64,000 bases of DNA from NCBI GenBank assembly GCA_900708905.1, contig CAADRB010000017.1, forward strand, positions 629,994 through 693,993, written 5' to 3'. The DNA comes from Hymenolepis diminuta (Eukaryota > Platyhelminthes > Cestoda > Cyclophyllidea > Hymenolepididae). Shown in pieces: positions 34,090 to 48,620 of this stretch (its first letter is position 1; every line of letters begins with the position of its first letter). The position numbers and the translations under genes were made by a program. Under the pieces are notes generated by a model. It did not search any database, was not told the DNA's origin, and was given only the letters and a program-made list of their open reading frames with translations.

Positions 34090-37000
34090 TATTAGAATAT
34101 ATATAAACAGTGAGCTGACCACACATTATAACACATGATTTATGAGTTCAAAATTAAATGAAAGTATTAATTTTCCATTTATTCGCAGAGGAAAATACAT
34201 ATTAAAAATTTCATGAACTACGATGAAACGCTTACTTTTGACTTTGTTTATTAATTGTTATTTTTTATTAGTGAAAGGTGTCAATTAGAAGGTGAATTAA
34301 TGGGGAATATCAAACTTAGCATGGCGCAGTTCATCAATACGCTTAGTTCAGAAATTAGTTTCCAGGACTATTTTGACCTTGAAACATCCTAAAAAGTAAT
34401 GTTTTGTGATCGATTAGAAATTCATCTTTAAATTCCCCTCAACCCTTCATCTCCGTGATAGACTACTAAATTATATATTCTTCCTTTCTTAGCTAAGGTA
34501 TGGAAGAAATGCATAAATTCTTATTATTATGCCGTTTGTTATAAAATCGTAGGAGTTCTATGTTAAATCATAAAAGCTAGGTAAAACTATTCCTTTGATG
34601 TTAGGAAATACACATTTTTTTGAGAAGATCAAATAATCAGTAAACTTTTAAAAGCGCGGACATGAACTTACTCCCAAATTCAGAACAATAAACCTCAGAA
34701 TATTAAAACATTACATAGTAAACTATAGTACCTGCGCTCTCTGATTCAAAGACCTGCTCATATCTCTGCCCTAGTTATCAGCTGTTCATCAAAGAACAAA
34801 GACCGCGAAATCGGAAAACCTCTCAAAGAGCAAATTACTTAGCCTTTCCATACAATTCCACCGCTATGTAAGCAATTTAGACGTGTAACCAATTCTTCTT
34901 TCTGCAAATCCCTCCCGTTCCCCTCTCCTTTCTCCTCAGTCGTCTAATATTTCACAGATTCATCTCAACTCTCGTTCTTCTTATTTGGGAAAGATTATCA
35001 CCTCATTTTAGCCTTTACGGACATTAGATTTTAAGGAGCTTTACTGAGATTAGCACAACTTCCGCACTATAACCATTAAGTAAAATGTCCGTAAAAATAA
35101 AAATATTTGATAGACTGATTTTATTTCTCCCTTCTCCTCGATCCATCCTCTACCTTCTTCTTAACCAATTTGCTATCCCCGGTATTCAGCTGCTCGGCCA
35201 CAATTACAGTTTATAATTTCTTGCATTGATTAAATGATAATAATGCATTCCATTAACCAGATGAATGCATACGATCTGCTTTGATTTGCGTTCCCTTCAA
35301 TAGAAATTCTCAAAAAGTGGATTCCTCCTTATTAAAACTGATTTACTATATTTGGCATAATCCATTTCTTTTTTATAAATCGGTTTTAGTTCACAAGTCC
35401 ATCGCGTCCAGACCCTTAATATATGTCCACATGATAAATTTTAGGTTTGTAGGATTTACTTCCAAGTATTGTTAAATATCTACCCGAACAATTATAATAG
35501 AAAATATAAGCAAATATAATCTCAGGGCCCTTGAGCCTTAAAGTAAGGTTTCAAATGCCCGAAATTTTCCAACGTACAAGTGATTATAGAGAATGTATTC
35601 CTTTGATTGGGAAACATCCATTATACCACCTCCAAATTCGCTATTACTTTTCATTGCAGCATATCACGCCCATCTTTGCAGCAATAAGAAAAGGACTGTG
35701 TTGTTAACTTATTTCTCATCCTTATTTCACTGTAAAGCCAGTATAATCATTTTTTGCACTGGTCCACGACCTCTAAATATCTTCTCAAAGTTCTTTTTTA
35801 CTAAGGAATTACTTGAAAATCCTAATAAATCCTTTGAAGAAAGTGCTATTTAACAGAGGGGGAGGCACTCTTGTGGGAAACTCGCATTCTAACCCCGCGC
35901 CTTTTGGCTTGTATTAACCAGTGTGGTTGAGCATTTCATTGAAACATATCACTGACTACCGTTCACCTGAGTCAACTGGCCAGGTCTTCCAGAACATAAG
36001 GAAAACCTCTCCACTAAATGAGTTGGAAGATCAAAATCACCAGCAAAAAACATTTTCAAAGAAAATTCCCCTTGAATTAAGCATCGGGGCAACTTCGTAC
36101 CAACTAATTAACGGCGATAAACTTGTAAAAAGAGTTCCACACTGGTGACACTCAGAGTATCTTCCGTAACTCGTGTATGCCCACCAACAATTACCTCACC
36201 AAAGCCAGGTATATGTATCTTAAATGTCACGTACCTTGCGGTCCATTTTTATTAACCCTTCACCATTACGATTGATACCTTTAATTTTGAATAGATCAAG
36301 ATGTACTCCTCCTCAAGTGTAAATACTTTTCTATTAAATACTTTGAAACAAAAGTTTAGGCACGAAGTTTCTAATGAATGCTTTGAGTATGCAATGGGAT
36401 TCTAATACTCAATATCCGATTCCTCACTTTCGATCGAAATAAAGCCATTAAAGTTATCCTATCAAAAAGAATTCTGTTAATCATTTTAGTAAAAGTCACT
36501 TCTTTTGAACACTTCATGAAATCAGTTCTCCATTTCTTCCACGTCATAACAAAAATAAAAATATTTAACCATTACCATTGTTTTAAAATCTTTGCCATCA
36601 ATAATTCTAATGTCATATTACAAACTACTTTTAAATGCTTATGCACAGTGATTTTGAATAGTAAAATTGTGCTTTTATAATAGTCATTTTTTTAATGCTT
36701 ACACATCCTAATCACGGGTGTTAAAGTATTATTCCACGCTGTAGATTATATCTACAAAATCCAAAAGTGCATGCCTTCGAGTTACTGCCGAATCCTCGTC
36801 TGTTTGGGCAAGTATTGCTTTGAGTCAATGAGTCAAATCTTTCCATTCTCAATGCAATTGGCTCAGTTCCATCCATTCCACCTTGTATGTAAATAGTAAC
36901 CAAAAGAAAAGGAAGGCGGGGAAAAAAATAAACTGGAAAAAGTTCCGACTATCCAAAGCAATGGTGCAGCTGTCGGTTCGATAAATTAATGGGAAAGACA

Positions 37001-38600
37001 AATGTCTCTCGTTACTTAGTACATGAATTATCTCAAAAACACATGAATTTAATCCATCTTCCAATGCGTGAATTAGGGGTAGGAAATTCATTCTGCAATA
37101 GTGAAAGCGCTTCCGATATTTCCAATCAGCCTTGACTTAACTTGGCAGATTTCTACGCCTTTTTCCATTTATCTGCATAAATAAAAAAATGAATCTTAAA
37201 AATCGTTCCGATCTTCCCAATACAGTTTCAATTGCAAATCCTCTCCAAAATTTATTCAAATTTATTAACTCCAGAAGACGCTTGAAATGCTTTTCGCATT
37301 CAAAGCGTTCGACAACTAAAGAGGAGGCATTCAATCATATGAAGATCGTCTTAAATTTAGAGCTAATATCTCAAAATCACATCTTATCCTTGGAATGCAC
37401 AAATTCAAGAGATCGATGTTCGAAGTGACACTCCCTGCTGATCAAACCTCGTTCCACTTGATCAGTTTAAAAGGTAATTATGTAATCTCTACTAGAAGTG
37501 TTTACAATATCTGATTTGAATAGAGGGATGATATTCTGAAATCTTTCTTATGAGAAAATTGCATTCTATCATTATCACCGCTAATAAGAATTAACGTTCG
37601 CGTCTGGCCACTCGCATCAATGAATATCAGCCGACGGATATACATTACGTGACCCATGACTTGACAAAAGTGCACACTTATCACTGTGCCATTAGTGCAC
37701 ATAAACCTTATGTGTCTTTGTTATCAATATTGCAAAATACAATTTGGGTATAACTAACCTTGTTTTGATAAAATTATTTTTCAAATCAATCAATTTCTTA
37801 TAACTCAGATTTAGTCCTGGGTTTGATACGTAAGCAGTTTATATATTATTTATACGCAGTCTGAGATACTTAGTCTGGAGTTATATTTTTGCCTGCTTAG
37901 ATTGTAAATTCATCTTCTGCATCGGTGTCTCTATCATATTTATTCTAGCCTTCTTAAAATGTATCTACCGTCGTTGAAGAATGACTTGCATTCGATGGAC
38001 TGCTATTAACACTATCAGATTGTTTGATGGGACCTTTGATTCTAATCTCTTATTGTTAAAGAGATTTGTGAAAAAAAACTCGTAGATTTATACGCAGCCA
38101 CTATTCTTACGACATCGGTACCAGCCAGATACCGCTAAAACACTGTTGACTCAGATCAAGAGAAGGTAGAAGTTGTCACCCAACGAAACTATTCATGTTT
38201 CAATGAGTTCTTCCTTTGGATAAAAGTCTCTTCCTATAACTGACAATTAAAGGTCTACCAAAAATCAGATCGATGTTCGTTTGCCCGGACATATTGACAA
38301 AATTTAAGTAGTGAAATGCACCCGCATATTGATAAGACTCGCATATTTCTCCGAGACCACATGTGGGGTGTGAATTTCCCCCATTTGAATCGGGGTTCCC
38401 TCCGATTCGATAAAAAAGTGCAGATGAGCGATTAATTTTAGACAACGAATAATCAAAATGATGTGAAACAATAAGAAATTAATGGAAATATATCTTTAAT
38501 GGATTGCTGCTTCCATTATATATATACATCCCAGTTTGCTTCCAAACTACGTTTCATACATCAAAGATTCGATAAAACAGTAAATATCAATACTATTTTG
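34090..38600. other. Intergenic DNA between family C copy 1 and the Kelch fragment
   Basis: Many short frames without motifs. Minus-strand frames at 37502-37702 and 38200-38445 share a weak SGQT-containing similarity but no intact gene is visible. Confidence 0.4.
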
Positions 38601-38617
38601 CATATTTCCCTATTTAA

Positions 38618-38953
38618 GGGGATAGAACTGCCCGAAATGTCAACGGTTTGTGCGCCACAGGAGCGGCACATATACCCAGTCTTGGTAAAATAGTTGTTGA
38701 TACGTTAACGCGAGTTATAAAAAGTGCTCCGAGTGAAAATAATGAGGAGATCTTTTTAACAAATTCATCCTTGTTAGGAAATGCGGGTAGCTGGTGCGAA
38801 ATCATTCCCATGCTTAATCCGAGGGAATTTCAAGCAGCAGAATTCTTCAATGAAAAAATATTCGCTGCTGGTGATCTTACTATTTCGACACATCCTGTAG
38901 AGATGTTATCCGTAAATATTGAAAGACCTGTCCAGTGGACTCAAGTGACCTAA
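38618..38953 (+). pseudogene. Kelch-repeat gene fragment
   Basis: An open stretch after a TAA at 38615 reads GSWCEIIPMLNPREFQAAEF then FNEKIFAAGD and ends QWTQVT before TAA at 38951. W-x-x-I-P-x-M-x-x-P-R-x-x-x-A-A followed by F-N-x-K-I-F-x-A-G is the Kelch blade signature (usual ending GG, here GD). Only about one and a half blades are present and no BTB or BACK domain is nearby, so this is a degraded copy or isolated exon rather than a working KLHL gene. Confidence 0.5.
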
Positions 38954-41900
38954 TGTGAAGGTCTTGGTTCACGTCTTTTGTCAAACATATCTTTTAATGG
39001 GAACCCTTTGTTTGGAGGTGAGTCAAATTACACAATATTATCTATATCATTCAACAGAAATTGGGACTTTTTCCAATATAAGAAATGACGATGTATCTAA
39101 GATTGGGTCCGCTTATCACAAATCTTCAACTGAAGGCGCGGTTGTCAATTTGAAGATCAGAGGTCACGAACTTGATTGATCAGCAAGAATTCATAATGTT
39201 ATGCCAAGACAATTAGACTCCGGACACTGCATTCTCATGGCCTGGTCAATTCGTGAGCGTTTCTTTCTACATTTGTAACTTTACGTATTTACTGTTTTAT
39301 TATGTTTTCTCTTGGTGGTCTTTCGGATTTGTATGTGCTTCTTTCAACAAGCCAGTTTAGAAAACTATTTCCTGTCCTGTTAAGAATTTTATTATATCCT
39401 TCATACACCAAAAATAATCGAATCGATTAAAGGTTGCATGGAAAAACGAGCACTGATTAATGGTTAAGCTAATTTTACAGTGAATATGTTCGAGACAATT
39501 CAGATTACTGCTGCTTGCTCCGATCACTAATGCAAATCAATGGAGAGATAGTAGAATAGGAGTTTATAAATCAGAGAAGATGCATTCGCTCAACCTGTTG
39601 TGTGCGTTGGATGATTTTATATTATCAGAAAACGCGTATTGAGACCCACAAGACTCAGAGGTAACACGTTTTGACTAGATCACATCGCCGCATAATGAAT
39701 TTACTTCCCAAATGGAAAAACGGGATGTATTTGGTGGCAGGAGAAAGTCAGTCATACTCTTTTATTAATTATCATGTAAGCAAACACTGAGAGCCACGAT
39801 CCCACAAACAACACTTTTCCTTCCTGAACATGGGAAGCGTCAGTGATTTCCAATAATTAAATGAATGAAAATGAGAAATAACAAATACAGTGAGGTTCTA
39901 ATTCTAAGTCGACAGTTTCGCTAATAGGAACAACACAGATTGAAGCATGTCATTTACACATTTGCTTAATAAAAAAATCATTAATAGTGTTTTTAGCAAT
40001 GCAAAAAATTGCAATTTGATATATCAAAGTAGTCCACCAAGTGGTGAAAGGAAGAGAGAGGTAATAGTATAGAATTACCTCCGTCCTGAGGAAATCGAAT
40101 TACTCACATTTTAATGAGTATGGTTAATTTTATCATGTTCTATCATTCCAAAAATTTTAAAAAAATGTTTAGATATTACCCATAAAGTTTTGAAGTGAGT
40201 TCGTATCCATAATTTTCCGAGCTTATTGACCAATTAGTTAAATTGAGCGGTCTCTCTCGCCATCTTAACTGATTTTTCTTACCTGGCTACTTACCAGCAA
40301 AAACAGCTGGCTGAATTTAGTTAGTATGTTTTAGCGGAGCAGAATTCACCCAAGGTCAATTATAATGAAATAAAGGTAAATTTAGCATTGTGTTTTCTTC
40401 CGTAATTTAGCTTATGATGGAGGAATACGTCTATTTCGAATTTACAGTATTGAACTGCTTGTTTTGGGAGTTTGTCATAGGTGACCAAGATTGAGGTCAG
40501 CCGAATAGTCCAATGTAGTTAGCAGGTTAAAACGGTAGGCGTTGGGGTGGAATGTTAGTTCATAAGAAAATCCGAAGTTAATTTGAAGGAAAAAACCAGT
40601 AATATTATCATAGAGGATTGTGAGGAGAGATAATATTAGAGGATAAAAGTTTGCCGGTGGACAAAAAACGATCACCAGATATAAGGGAATAAAATGTATA
40701 AAGAAGACAAAGGGCTTAATAAGAAAAATGCTTTAGTGAGAAGAATTAAGGGATGACATACATAATGAGGAAGTCAATGTTCTACGTGACTGAATGCCGA
40801 AGATAGGAGCTAACTGCAGTGGTAGCAGAAGAAGAAAAGCTGGCCGTAGATAGGGGCTGTAGAAATTTGAGATAAGAGTTGGGCCTGTATAAGATGATAG
40901 TGAGAGGATGGGAGATATGTTAGTAAAAGCCGTAGGATGGCAAATAATTATATATATTCGTTTGAAATTGGTAAAATTAGAATGACTAAAGGTCATTGTG
41001 CATGGGACTAGATAGAAAGAAAAATGGAAAGGTTGTGGTCTGAATAGCCTTGGGAATTCGGCGGACATGCTTATATATTTATGGTGATATATGCCAGGGT
41101 CACGCCGTGGTCTCATTGCAAACTGACATTGGGTGTCCTGGATATATATATATATAACTATTATTATCAGGTCTCCTGCATTTTAATTTCCTTCCATCCC
41201 CTATTATCGCTGTATCGAGATTCCGAGTGGCACTTTTTCAAATGATACGTGACCACTCTTAATTCAATTAGCCCTTCTGAATGGGCAGGAAAGTCTATCA
41301 ATTTGTGTAATGTCTGCGTCTCGTTTACGGTCTGTTCGTCAGTGTCTTCTCATCGATAACACCGAGCGTCCACGCAGACTATTTCCCTTTTTCTCACACT
41401 TTTGTGTGTGGCTTAGTGTTCTAGCAAACGCGAGATAGATTTATTAGGATTCCATATTCAAACCCCACCCTCATTCTCACCTAACATCTGCTTTACGTCT
41501 GCATTGAGGTGCCTAACCCAGATCTTTGCATGAGAAACTTCAGATTTCCCTGATTTCGGTAGTTTGAAATTCAATAAAAGTTTAGCGATTGTATCGCCTT
41601 TATAGTGCAGACCCGTCCAGTGGTAAAGCCTACGCTTATGCAATCGTGCGATGAGGTTTCTCAGAGGAAAATGTTCTTCCAGCTCTCGAGCACTCATACG
41701 TCGTCTGCTCACAGGAGATCATCATCCACCGAATCGAACAGCTTCTAACTTGTCACCATCCACTTTGTGTTAAACAATAAAGTAAAGAAGGATAAGTTCG
41801 GCGAATTTTTCAAGCAGTTTTACTCTAGTTTTAACCGAAAGTACATTCGATCCTAGAAGTGGTTCTAGCATCACTAGCTGTCTTTTGGGCTTCATGATAT

Positions 41901-44900
41901 TTGATCTTATAGCACCATCAGTTGGGCCTTTAGCATTCACAGGAACTCACTCAATAAAGTATTTTTAATATATTCTTTGCGATATTCTGTTACGCAGTGA
42001 ACTGGTGAGTTTGTCCACTTCTTCTTCTCCTAACTTATTAAACAAATGATTCTTAAATTCCCGTCCTCCTCAATTATATGAATAGAATACATATAATGAA
42101 ATAAATTTGGGTCTTCCTACAAATAATTCCCTCGAGTATTTCTGGTTTTACTTGGAAACTAATAGATCCACTTATATTAGATAATCCAAATAATTAAAAA
42201 TTTTACGGCTTAATGCAACCGTCTTCAAAATAATATGAACTTATTCAGGACTTCTCAAATAAATTTTAAAAAACGGATCAAGCTCATGTAATTTTGAAAT
42301 GATTCAAATGATCTGACTTATTAAAACTCTGATCTCTTATGCTCTAAAATTCATTTTACTTGACCTTGAAATTAGCCAGTCAGTCTAGGGTATTTTGACA
42401 TATGTGAACCTGCACAGATGAGGCCCTTGCAAGAGTTTTTTAGTTTAATAACTACGTGTAATACATTTCCAGGGTGTCGAATAGTGAGATTTCAATATGA
42501 CAATCTAGCTAGAAGAAGATTAATCCGTCATTAAATATTCACTGAATATATGAGATTATGCAACGCAAATGCGTAGACGGAGCCTAAATCTATGAGCAAA
42601 TATTCACACCGAGAATAGGAGATACTAAACGAAATGTTATCAATGTCTCATCAATCAAAACTGGGTAACTCTAAACCTGCACACACAACGTTTGTTAAGA
42701 TAACATCAAGCAGATGTTAACAGGTGCAGCGGAGGAAGGGGGTTAAATTTGAATAATAAATCTTACAAAGTACATTTCTTGCATAACAGCTGAAAGACGT
42801 ATATAAATGAAAATATATGTGACACCTCGCTGTCACTGACTTTTTGCAAATGAAAGTGAGATTAGAAGGCACTGACGGATCGATCACCACAGACTTGAAG
42901 ATGGTCACAAACTGGTAGATTGCACCCAGGAGATGGGTGCTATTAAGAAAAAATGCGAAATCAAATAAAAGCTTGTCATCCAAATTTTCCAGTATAGAAC
43001 AAGATAATAAAAAGAGAGGACAAGTCTGATCGTGATTCAAATTGTAAAAGCTGCTCATCTGGTGATTCTGAGGCTTAAATGAAGTGATTGTCTTCTGATT
43101 CCTTGACCCGTTTTGATGGTGTAAATACGCCTTTGTAAGGGTAAAAATACTCTTCGTTACTCTTAATTAGCTTCATTTTCTTTTGTGTCTCTATGAAAAT
43201 GTTGTTACGCTGGTGGAAATAAATAAATTTTCCTTTTAAAAGGCATCAAAAATATGTTTGGTAATGTATCAACAAAGGTAATTATTTTGAACCAATCCCA
43301 CATATCGTCTGAAATCTTAAAATCGATTAGCTACCTCAACTGATAAATTAAAAGAAGCGATTTAAAATGATAAAAGCAGATAATTTCAGCTTAAGCCAAC
43401 ATTGAAGATGAGAGTTGTCATCACCCAACTATTTCCCTATGTATTCAGATTATTCCAGCCAATTTGTGAAATGTGCGGTTATCAAAATACAAACCTCCAC
43501 ACCCGAAAATCGACAAAAAGCACTCTCAAAGTGTTTCAGTCCAAGTCATGAAAGTTTGCATAACAAGGAGGCACCAAAGAAGGCCAAGATTTGATTTGAG
43601 CCCCTGGTATATTGGACAATCATGGAGAAATGAGAAAGGATGAGAGAAGAGAGCAGAAAGAGAGTAGGAAATCGGGAAAGATTGTAAACAGAAGCAAAGT
43701 TTTGTGAAACAGGACGATATAGGGTACAATGATAAGAACTGACTAGTTTGACCTACCTTGTGCATCACCATGTGACAAATAGGACGAGCAGACCAGTGAG
43801 TCACTGCGTGCGTAATGCATCTTTATTTCAATGCGCATTTTCTGACGAGTTGACAAGATCTACCAATGTGCGCACTTCGTTTTTAGAAATACCACTCTGA
43901 AATGGTTGTCTAGTCACGCGCATAAGTATGGAAAGGGCGCACCGATTAATCTATAAAGTCATTTCCATTTGCGGAGATCATTGTCCACTTTAACATTCAT
44001 CGGGAAAATTTACGCTTCTATTTCATGTTTTGAAAAGAAAATACCATCAAATCAGATTCTCTACATCCCTTACTGAAATAAAGTATTTGTTTAAAAATCT
44101 TTCAATTACAAAAAAAATAATGCACCAAAAACAAAGATTAATCATTTTCATTTCCTAAAGTGAGGAACTGAGAAAGATTCATGATCAGAACTTGAAAACA
44201 TCTAAGAGCAGGGAATAGAAAATAATTCCCCAATAGGGATGCTGAAAGGAGGTCAAGAGGAAAGGGGGGATTAAGTCAGGACAACGAAATAATCTCACTC
44301 CTTCGTAATCTTGATTTCATATATTTATCTACATATTACATGACGGACATAAATCACTGCATCATTATCTAATATTCCAAAGTTCACATTTCATGGGTTG
44401 ACTTAGAGAGTGAATTGACAATAATTGAAGATTTTTGGTTGGTCGATTTAATTTCATGGTCGGTCATGATACTTCGGTTTACAGCCAAAGCAGGTAGATG
44501 AGACTGGAAAGGACTTATAATATGGCAGAGCTTACTAGAGTTCACGGATGGTATGTTCTATAAACGGTGATCTGTGTAATAGTTCTCAAACTTGTTTATT
44601 TAAAGCTTCTATTTCCATCATTAAAATTTTAAAGAGACTTATAGCTTTAAAGTGCATTTCTGAATATAGAAACCTCCTAAATGTGTAAATATTTACATTG
44701 ACTAATTATAATGTTATTATGGAAGACTTGACAAGTTTTGACGTCGAGAAAAGGGGGCAATTAGGGCTCAGACCCTTACGCAGGTGTGCTAAACAGGCTT
44801 TCCTTGTCCTACCACATGGCATACTTCAGTTGAGACATGGGACTTTAAGTCCCTGTCGTCAAAACTGTCTCGTTTATGTATCAAAATATTAATGATTGGC

Positions 44901-47390
44901 ACAATATACTGAGATATGATCTAGTCAGGATGCTTTGTTTCTGGGGTATTCTTTGCAATGTAGTACCTCGATTCTAGCGAAATTAATTTCAATCAAATCG
45001 GAGATAATCGAAAAGAAATTTATAAAAAGTATTAAATAGACTGGACTACTTCCAATATCATTGAGTTGCAAACAATAAACGGTGATCACTACTGCAGTTG
45101 CTGTGTACGCGAATGGGAGCCAACCAGAAAATAAGAAAAAATAGAGAATTTAAAACCACAAATGCGAATTCGAATACTGAAGGGAAAAGGGAAAATGAAT
45201 TTTTTATGACTTACAGCAGCGAACATTCAGTTTGAAGAAGGGGAAACGCAATTTATCATTGTTATTGCGGAAACCTATTACAATTCAATAATATTACATT
45301 ATATCAGCCCACATAACAGTCCAAATTGTTCTCAAAAACAATGTAGAGATTAAGGTTGTTCAATAGATTAGAAGAAAATGTGAAAATGAGATATTAATTT
45401 TGTCAAGCGTAAATATTTACTTATTCTTCATGATTATATTTTCGCATTGAATAAAGCTGATTGCAAAGAAGAAGGTACGATATATCACACTGCATATTAT
45501 ATCAACAGATGGTGCAAAGCAAACTGGATCAATAGTCAAGGGCGTTTGAGAAATTAGTAATCAGGATTTATAACAAGGGAAGCCGCGTCTGCGGTGTCGT
45601 CATTAGAGAGCAGAAATTGATGCTACTGAGTCTGTGCTATCGTTTACAACCAGCCCATTTCCAGGGATAGCAATAAAGGAAAGCTTAACTGTCTGATTAC
45701 CCAAGAACGTTAAACGTTAGCTGCAGCCTTTATTGGCAAGGGTGCATGTGGTATAACCTTAAGTGTTACCACAGCAGACTTAACTTTGAACTAGATATCG
45801 TCAGTATTTCGGCTTTAGGAGCTCAACCGAGTTAGGCTTTTAGAATCCTCTTACAAAATTGCTGATCGTCCCAATGACTAACATAATGTAATGAATTTCC
45901 CAGAATCAGAAGACAGAGAGTTGAGGGAGAACAAGGGTATATTAGTTCAGTGTAAGAAATAAAAGAGAAAAATAGAGAAAGAGAGACAAGAGAGGATCAC
46001 AAATTTAAAAGAGCATGAGATCAGCGTCGATATTGCATTATTGGAAAAGGGAATTAAGTTCAAGAGGCCAAATTACTATTCGTTAAGAGACACTGATTAT
46101 TTTGCGTGCCTGACGAGTATAACCATTTGGCAATTGGGACAGTGTTGATATATGAATCCGTGGAATGGAGGCTCCAGACTCTACCACAGCTATGAGGCGT
46201 GTTTGCTGGAATTAACGTTCTCCAGCAAAGAAAATTCTATTTGAACGCGGAGCATTTTTGCCTTCCCCCTTTATCCGAACCCTTATTAAGGAATATAAAT
46301 TATTATTAAGCTACTAAATGATTTCGTGAATAAAATATCTGCCAATCTAAACCTATCAATGCGTGAATTTAACACGATAGCATAAGATGCTAATCGCTAT
46401 AATAGACTACGGAGCATGTTTTACTTTAAACATCACATTAGAGAATAACTAAGTAAACGTTTGATAAAATTTATGTACTAACGGTTCCACTGATGAGTAG
46501 ATAGATCTGTTCGTTGACGAAAATTTGTTTAAAAATCTGTCGATATTGGTATAAATGAGTGACTTATTCAGCAAACAAATTGCATTAATATCCCACATGT
46601 AATGTGTTGGCTTCTTACTGTAACGGACATGTGATAAGCCACAGCAGGACGTCGGATTACGGTTAAGTCGGAGTGGACTAGGTGTATGGTAGGAATTTTA
46701 GTGACCCTATCTATCTACTTATCTCATTTTTCATTCACTACCTTATATTTTGAGCTTCATTCTGCTTAATCTCCGACTTCTCTTCCACCCCTTACAGTGG
46801 TCATGGATACGTCTGAATCAAATAACTGAAAGCATTGGAATTCTCTCATTTCTATCCGTGCACTTCTTTGGTTAACTAGTTAACATGTCTCGTGAACTCT
46901 TGTGATCTCCTTATATAGTATAAAACATTCTCCGCTGCACTTTCATCATTTGGCTTTAAGTTTGTGTAAACTGCAGGCTTTTTCCAATAAGGTTTCTCTT
47001 GGCATATGCTTAGCACTTCCTTCCACAGTATTAAGCTGTTAACTGAAAAACATGGGATCGTTAAATCCCATCTCAGAATTTCTAAATTGCCAGCTTTGAT
47101 TCACTTGAGACAAGTAGACGGAATATTATCTGAATGCGTCCATTAGGTACAATGAAAAAAGTGACCATGTTTCTGAGGTCTTTTTCACAAAATTTTAAAA
47201 GTTTATCTTGGACTTACTCCGTGTTCTAAATTTAAGATCGGGGTGGGAAAAAATTATCAGTTTGAGAAGCTGACCCAAGTATAATGAGTCACTTTTTGAG
47301 ATAATGTAACAAGTTAATGCTATCATCAACTAACAATAGTTAGTAAAGGTAAAACACTAATGTTTAACAATACGAGTTCTTTTACAAAGC
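38954..47390. other. Intergenic DNA
   Basis: Apart from the exon-like stretch at 41.5 kb, I see purine-rich plus-strand DNA at 40.6-41.1 kb (which makes a long chance frame on the minus strand), a short TA microsatellite at about 41143-41157, and nothing gene-like. Confidence 0.4.
41461..41725 (-). other. Exon-like coding stretch, unknown protein
   Basis: Minus-strand open frame with basic, leucine-rich sequence (ELEEHFPLRNLIARLHKRR ... KIWVRHLNADVKQM), a possible acceptor (GTGAGCAG) and donor (TTAG|GTGAGAATG). The 41.3-41.75 kb block is visibly less AT-rich than its surroundings. No homologue recognised; no neighbouring exons identified. Confidence 0.3.
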
Positions 47391-47395
47391 AAGTA

Positions 47396-47590
47396 GGCTC
47401 GTAATCTAGCTGGACCTAACACAGAGTGGAACAATGAGTAAACCGAACTGGGGGGTAAATGTGGCTCTTGGTTAGAGTAAGCTACATAGTCATTGGTTAC
47501 TGTCGCCCGTGGTGGAGCTAATCTTTATGCTTTTTGGTCCCGCTTCCGTCTTTCATACATTTTATAGACTTTATGCCCTTTCAATTACAA
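47396..47590 (-). repeat. Repeat family B, copy 5 (inverted)
   Basis: Begins GCTCGTAATCTAGCTGGACC like copy 4 and shares its downstream sequence to the CATTTTATAGA block. More diverged than copies 1-3. Confidence 0.45.
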
Positions 47591-48300
47591 CTTGTCTTAT
47601 CTCTTTGATGTGCCTTAATAAAGATTTCTTTAGACCGCACTATGTACAACAAATATGAATCGACAGCAATATGCCGTGTTTCAAACACTTTGACCAACTT
47701 GTACATCTTCATGCAGAATAAAAGCTGTGGTATGTAGCTTATGCAAGGAAACCGAATAAAATCTAATTGTCTTTTAGGGTTATTTATCGATAATCACTTT
47801 TGTACTTTAGTGGATGAAGTTTCCGTTGGATGAAGTCTAGTTTTGCCACTGCTAATATCAGTAATCGACCAATCTACCGACCGTTCTATATGTACGAATT
47901 TATACTTACTCAGTAAATGTTTGTACTCGTGTTACCATTTCTGAAAAGATGTATGTGGAATGACGAGGATCCACCCAATTATATTTATTGATACTGAAAA
48001 TAAAAAGGGCCTGAAACTGAAGCTGGAAAAGACAAGAAATTTGACAAAGAATATTGCAAAAGGAATATCCCTTTGAACAACTTTGAGTAAGAACTAATCC
48101 TCTGAAAATCTCGACATAGATTTAATTAAATGGATTAAAGCTTTTGAAGATCGATGAAGAAAATTTCTGCCGATTTGTAAGCTGGAGGCTTATATCGGCA
48201 CAACGATATATAATATACTTCCTTAAATAATGTTCAACTACGAAATTTTTGACAATAGGAAGAAAGGAAGATTTTAATTTTATGGGAATGTTCATGGACA

Positions 48301-48620
48301 AGATGATAAGAGGGTGTGGCAATGCCTCGCCGTAAACCAGAAATGAAATATCGATTGCATGCTATCGCAAAGCCATATTCACGCCCTCGACGAGTCAGGT
48401 CACGACATGGCGAAATCAACGTTATTCATTGATTGGTTTGTTGTCTGACCAATCATATTCTGCATATCAAACGTGGAATCCCAATAGTCGCCAGCGATAG
48501 GTTAAACCTCTTCCCCCAAATTACAATCTGGACAAACCCAATTCTACGGCTTTAAATAACTTCTTAATTCCATCGTCGAATGTTTGGCCTGTGGTCTAAT
48601 GTTGTCTGGCTGAATTGCTG
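48301..48620 (+). repeat. Dispersed repeat family C, copy 2
   Basis: Partner of the copy at 33.8 kb. It also contains a run of CT dinucleotides just beyond its right end (about 48635). No coding potential. Confidence 0.5.

Noticed and set aside
37502..38445. Two minus-strand frames and a region near 58.2 kb sharing SGQT or SH-N/K-KD motifs (possible repeat family D)
   Set aside because: Similarity is short and needs gaps; I could not align the nucleotides convincingly by eye.
40733..41116. 127-codon minus-strand frame
   Set aside because: It is the complement of a long purine-rich tract, gives a low-complexity Ser/Pro/Phe/Leu protein and has no motif or splice context.
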